Assembly (NCBI GenBank): GCA_015478945.1
Contig: JABUQX010022723.1
Coordinates: forward strand, 1 to 37,500
Length of the DNA: 37,500 bases
Direction: 5' to 3'
From: Trachelipus rathkii
Lineage: Eukaryota > Arthropoda > Malacostraca > Isopoda > Trachelipodidae
The first letter of the stretch is position 1; the number at the start of each line of letters is the position of its first letter. This document shows, in pieces, positions 35,905-37,500 of this stretch. The position numbers and the translations under genes are program-made. The notes under the pieces are model-generated. The model made no database searches and was not told where the DNA came from. It worked only from the letters and a program-made list of their open reading frames with translations.

Positions 35905-36115
35905 TACAGTATATATTAACTATTATATAATATATTATATATATATATATTATATTTTATATATTTAGTATTTATCGTGGTTATATATTATGATATACTA
36001 TATATTATATATCTTATATATAGTATATATATATTGTGGGGTTTATATATATTTATTTATATATATATCATATATATATGTATATATATATATATATAAT
36101 TTTTATATATATATA
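35905..36115. repeat. (TA)n-rich microsatellite block
   Basis: Interrupted TA tract ending just before the LINE 5' region. It is the last of six such blocks in the right-hand 5 kb. Confidence 0.85.
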
Positions 36116-36149
36116 GTAGAGCACTTCGAAGCTATGAAATTACCTCCCA

Positions 36150-36570
36150 ATTGTGCTTATTAGGTGTTTAGGGCTCGCCAATGACATTCCCCATGTGCCA
36201 AAGGATGATTCAGATTTCTCTCTTGTGTTTCATATCCACACTCATTCTCCAGACAACATCTTACAGACACCTCCCTATGTCCCCATACCTTATACACATA
36301 CTGTACTTATTTATATCCACACCCCTCTTCTAGACAACATCTTGGACATTCCTAACCCTTATACCCCTGAGTGTGTGGGAGAAAGAATTGCCCATAACTT
36401 ATGTTCTGTGTGCCATAGAAGGCGACAAAAGGGACAGTGGTAGTTTGGCTGGCTGCCCACTACTACTTATCTTTTGTCTGGAATGCTAATGCATGCCTCG
36501 AAGGTCATGATCGCCGTAAAGCAACCTCCTATCTTTCAGCGAAAATGTATGAATCATATGGGTACATGAA
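36150..36570 (+). mobile_element. LINE 5' region (untranslated leader) of the same element as the downstream endonuclease
   Basis: A 96-codon plus-strand frame (36,153-36,443) covers a His/Thr/Pro-rich segment with near-repeated phrases (CCAGACAACATCTTACAGAC near 36,250 and CTAGACAACATCTTGGACAT near 36,329). From about 36,405 the sequence (GCATGCCTCGAAGGTCATGA near 36,493, then a CCGCCGTAAAG-like piece) matches my memory of the leader that precedes the endonuclease ORF in crustacean LINEs. The frame is probably not a separate gene. Recognition is from memory and cannot be confirmed here. Confidence 0.5.
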
Positions 36571-37500
36571 ATGTCAGTAATAAATGTTGAGGAGAAAAGG
36601 AGAGAGGTGATGGATGTATTTAAAAAGGACAAGTTTGATTTGCTCATTGTGACTGAAACAAAGGTGAAAGGAAACTGTGAAAATGAGTGGTGTGTTGTGG
36701 TGTGAAATGTGCATGTGCTGGTGTGGAAAGGAGTGAGAGGGGTAGGGAAGGGGTATGCAATTGTCCTGAATTTGTGACCTTTGGTACATTGTAGGCTTGT
36801 AGTAATTTGTTGCGTGAGCAACTTTAAAATTCCAGGATAGTTTAGAATTTTAAGTTTGAAAAGTCCAGAATATGTGTGCTGTGACATAATGTCCATCGTG
36901 AGGGTAATGTGAACTGGAATAGTGCGTATTTTTCTGGGATAAAGTCTGATGGTGTTTTGGATGGGTGAGTAAGTAGCTTTCAAGTATTGGATTGGGGTGT
37001 TGGGTAGACCTAAAGTGATGGATTAGGTGATCAAAAATAGGGTTGGTATTATACAGGTGGATTTTGGAGGTGTTTTGGAGAAAATGAGAATGGTAATAAG
37101 CGTGATTGATATTCTGTGAGGAGAAGAGGTATTGATGTGGTAAGTAATTTGCTAATTTAGTCATGTATGATTTATTTGTATTATAAATGTCAGATGTTTG
37201 TGTGCAAATCTGTGCTAACTTCACTGAAGTGAAGTAAGTAATTGATTGAATATTGTATTGGTGCAGTGAAATAATTGTATGAGGAGTGCTCATATCTGAG
37301 CCTATGTTTACTTCAGTAGACAGGGGTTGGAACTTGAGCGTATTTACATAATTAAGTTTTGACATCTGATAATATATGATATTAGTAGGGGGCTTCGAAA
37401 TGAAGCAACGTAATATCGCTGATTAAGGAATAGGAAGTGGGTAGAATTAAGGTGAGCATAGCTCTAAGTGAACTAGACCGTAATCTATTAGGATAAGGCT
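36571..37500 (+). pseudogene. LINE apurinic-type endonuclease domain (N-terminal ORF part), frame-broken, runs off the window
   Basis: On the plus strand a frame starting near 36,571 reads SVINVEEKRREVMDVFKKDK and then FDLLIVTETKVKGN; the E of T-E-T-K is the metal-binding position of APE-type endonucleases that nick the target for LINE insertion. Further on, in changing frames, come WKGVRGVGKGYAIVLN, CVSNFKIPG with FRILSLKSPEYVC, and GWYYTGGFWRCFGENENGNK near 37,035-37,095, which fits the conserved G.FG..GE/N.NG block. Frame changes and stops after about 36,700 make it inactive as read. The long minus-strand frames over 36,486-36,983 and 36,850-37,365 (His/Thr/Ser/Pro-rich) are antisense shadows. 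The RT part would lie beyond 37,500. It appears to be the same LINE family as the minus-strand remnant at 31.3-32.4 kb. Confidence 0.7.

Noticed and set aside
36486..37365. Long minus-strand frames (165, 71 and 171 codons), His/Thr/Ser/Pro-rich
   Set aside because: Antisense to the LINE endonuclease, whose plus-strand motifs are clear; a T/G-rich sense strand with few A-only stops gives such shadows.
1..37500. CRISPR arrays, operons, rRNA genes, phage or plasmid features
   Set aside because: No regularly spaced repeats, no packed coding, no rRNA-like conserved stretches; the window is eukaryotic in character.

Overview
The window looks like repeat-rich nuclear DNA from an invertebrate, most likely an arthropod and plausibly a decapod crustacean. 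The signs are very high AT content, many long (TA)n tracts, GT..AG introns, a tRNA-derived SINE, LINE fragments of a type I associate with crustacean genomes, and an LTR retrotransposon. There is no bacterial-style gene packing, rRNA, or CRISPR array. Nearly every recognisable reading frame is broken by one-base shifts. Either these are old pseudogenes or the assembly keeps uncorrected long-read indels; for the best gene the second reading fits slightly better, because all four introns still have clean splice sites.

Layout. 0-5.8 kb: AT-rich DNA without a recognisable gene, with two (TA)n blocks at 2.3-2.6 and 4.2-4.5 kb. 5.85-9.7 kb: scattered minus-strand coding-like pieces, namely a Q/N/S/Y-rich segment (6.3-7.1 kb), a Lys/Glu-rich segment downstream of it (5.85-6.17 kb) and an exon-like piece with good splice sites (9.46-9.68 kb); they could belong to one host gene. 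9.7-17.6 kb: AT- and T-rich DNA with little recognisable. 17.7-20.9 kb: an A-rich minus-strand stretch with several consecutive open frames (a basic-then-acidic frame of about 240 codons, a 99-codon frame without a start, a basic 70-codon frame), apparently one or more broken unrecognised genes. 21.8-24.9 kb: the clearest gene, a minus-strand five-exon gene that resembles an uncharacterised multi-copy metazoan protein family, which I infer to be derived from an RNase-H-fold transposase.

25.3-31.3 kb: two direct repeats of about 1.05-1.15 kb enclosing 3.8 kb, read as a minus-strand Ty3/gypsy-like LTR retrotransposon with a primer-binding site at 30,126-30,144 and a protease-like frame placed unusually close to the 3' LTR. 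31.3-32.4 kb: a minus-strand LINE reverse-transcriptase remnant touching the LTR element. 32.4-36.1 kb: many (TA)n tracts with an embedded tRNA-derived SINE (33.5-33.8 kb). 36.15-37.5 kb: a plus-strand LINE 5' region and endonuclease domain running off the window; it looks like the same LINE family as the 32 kb remnant but in opposite orientation.

No operon-like cooperation between genes is visible. The right third is a nest of transposable elements; the most unusual content is the multi-exon transposase-like gene together with the unrecognised coding stretch just downstream of it on the same strand.
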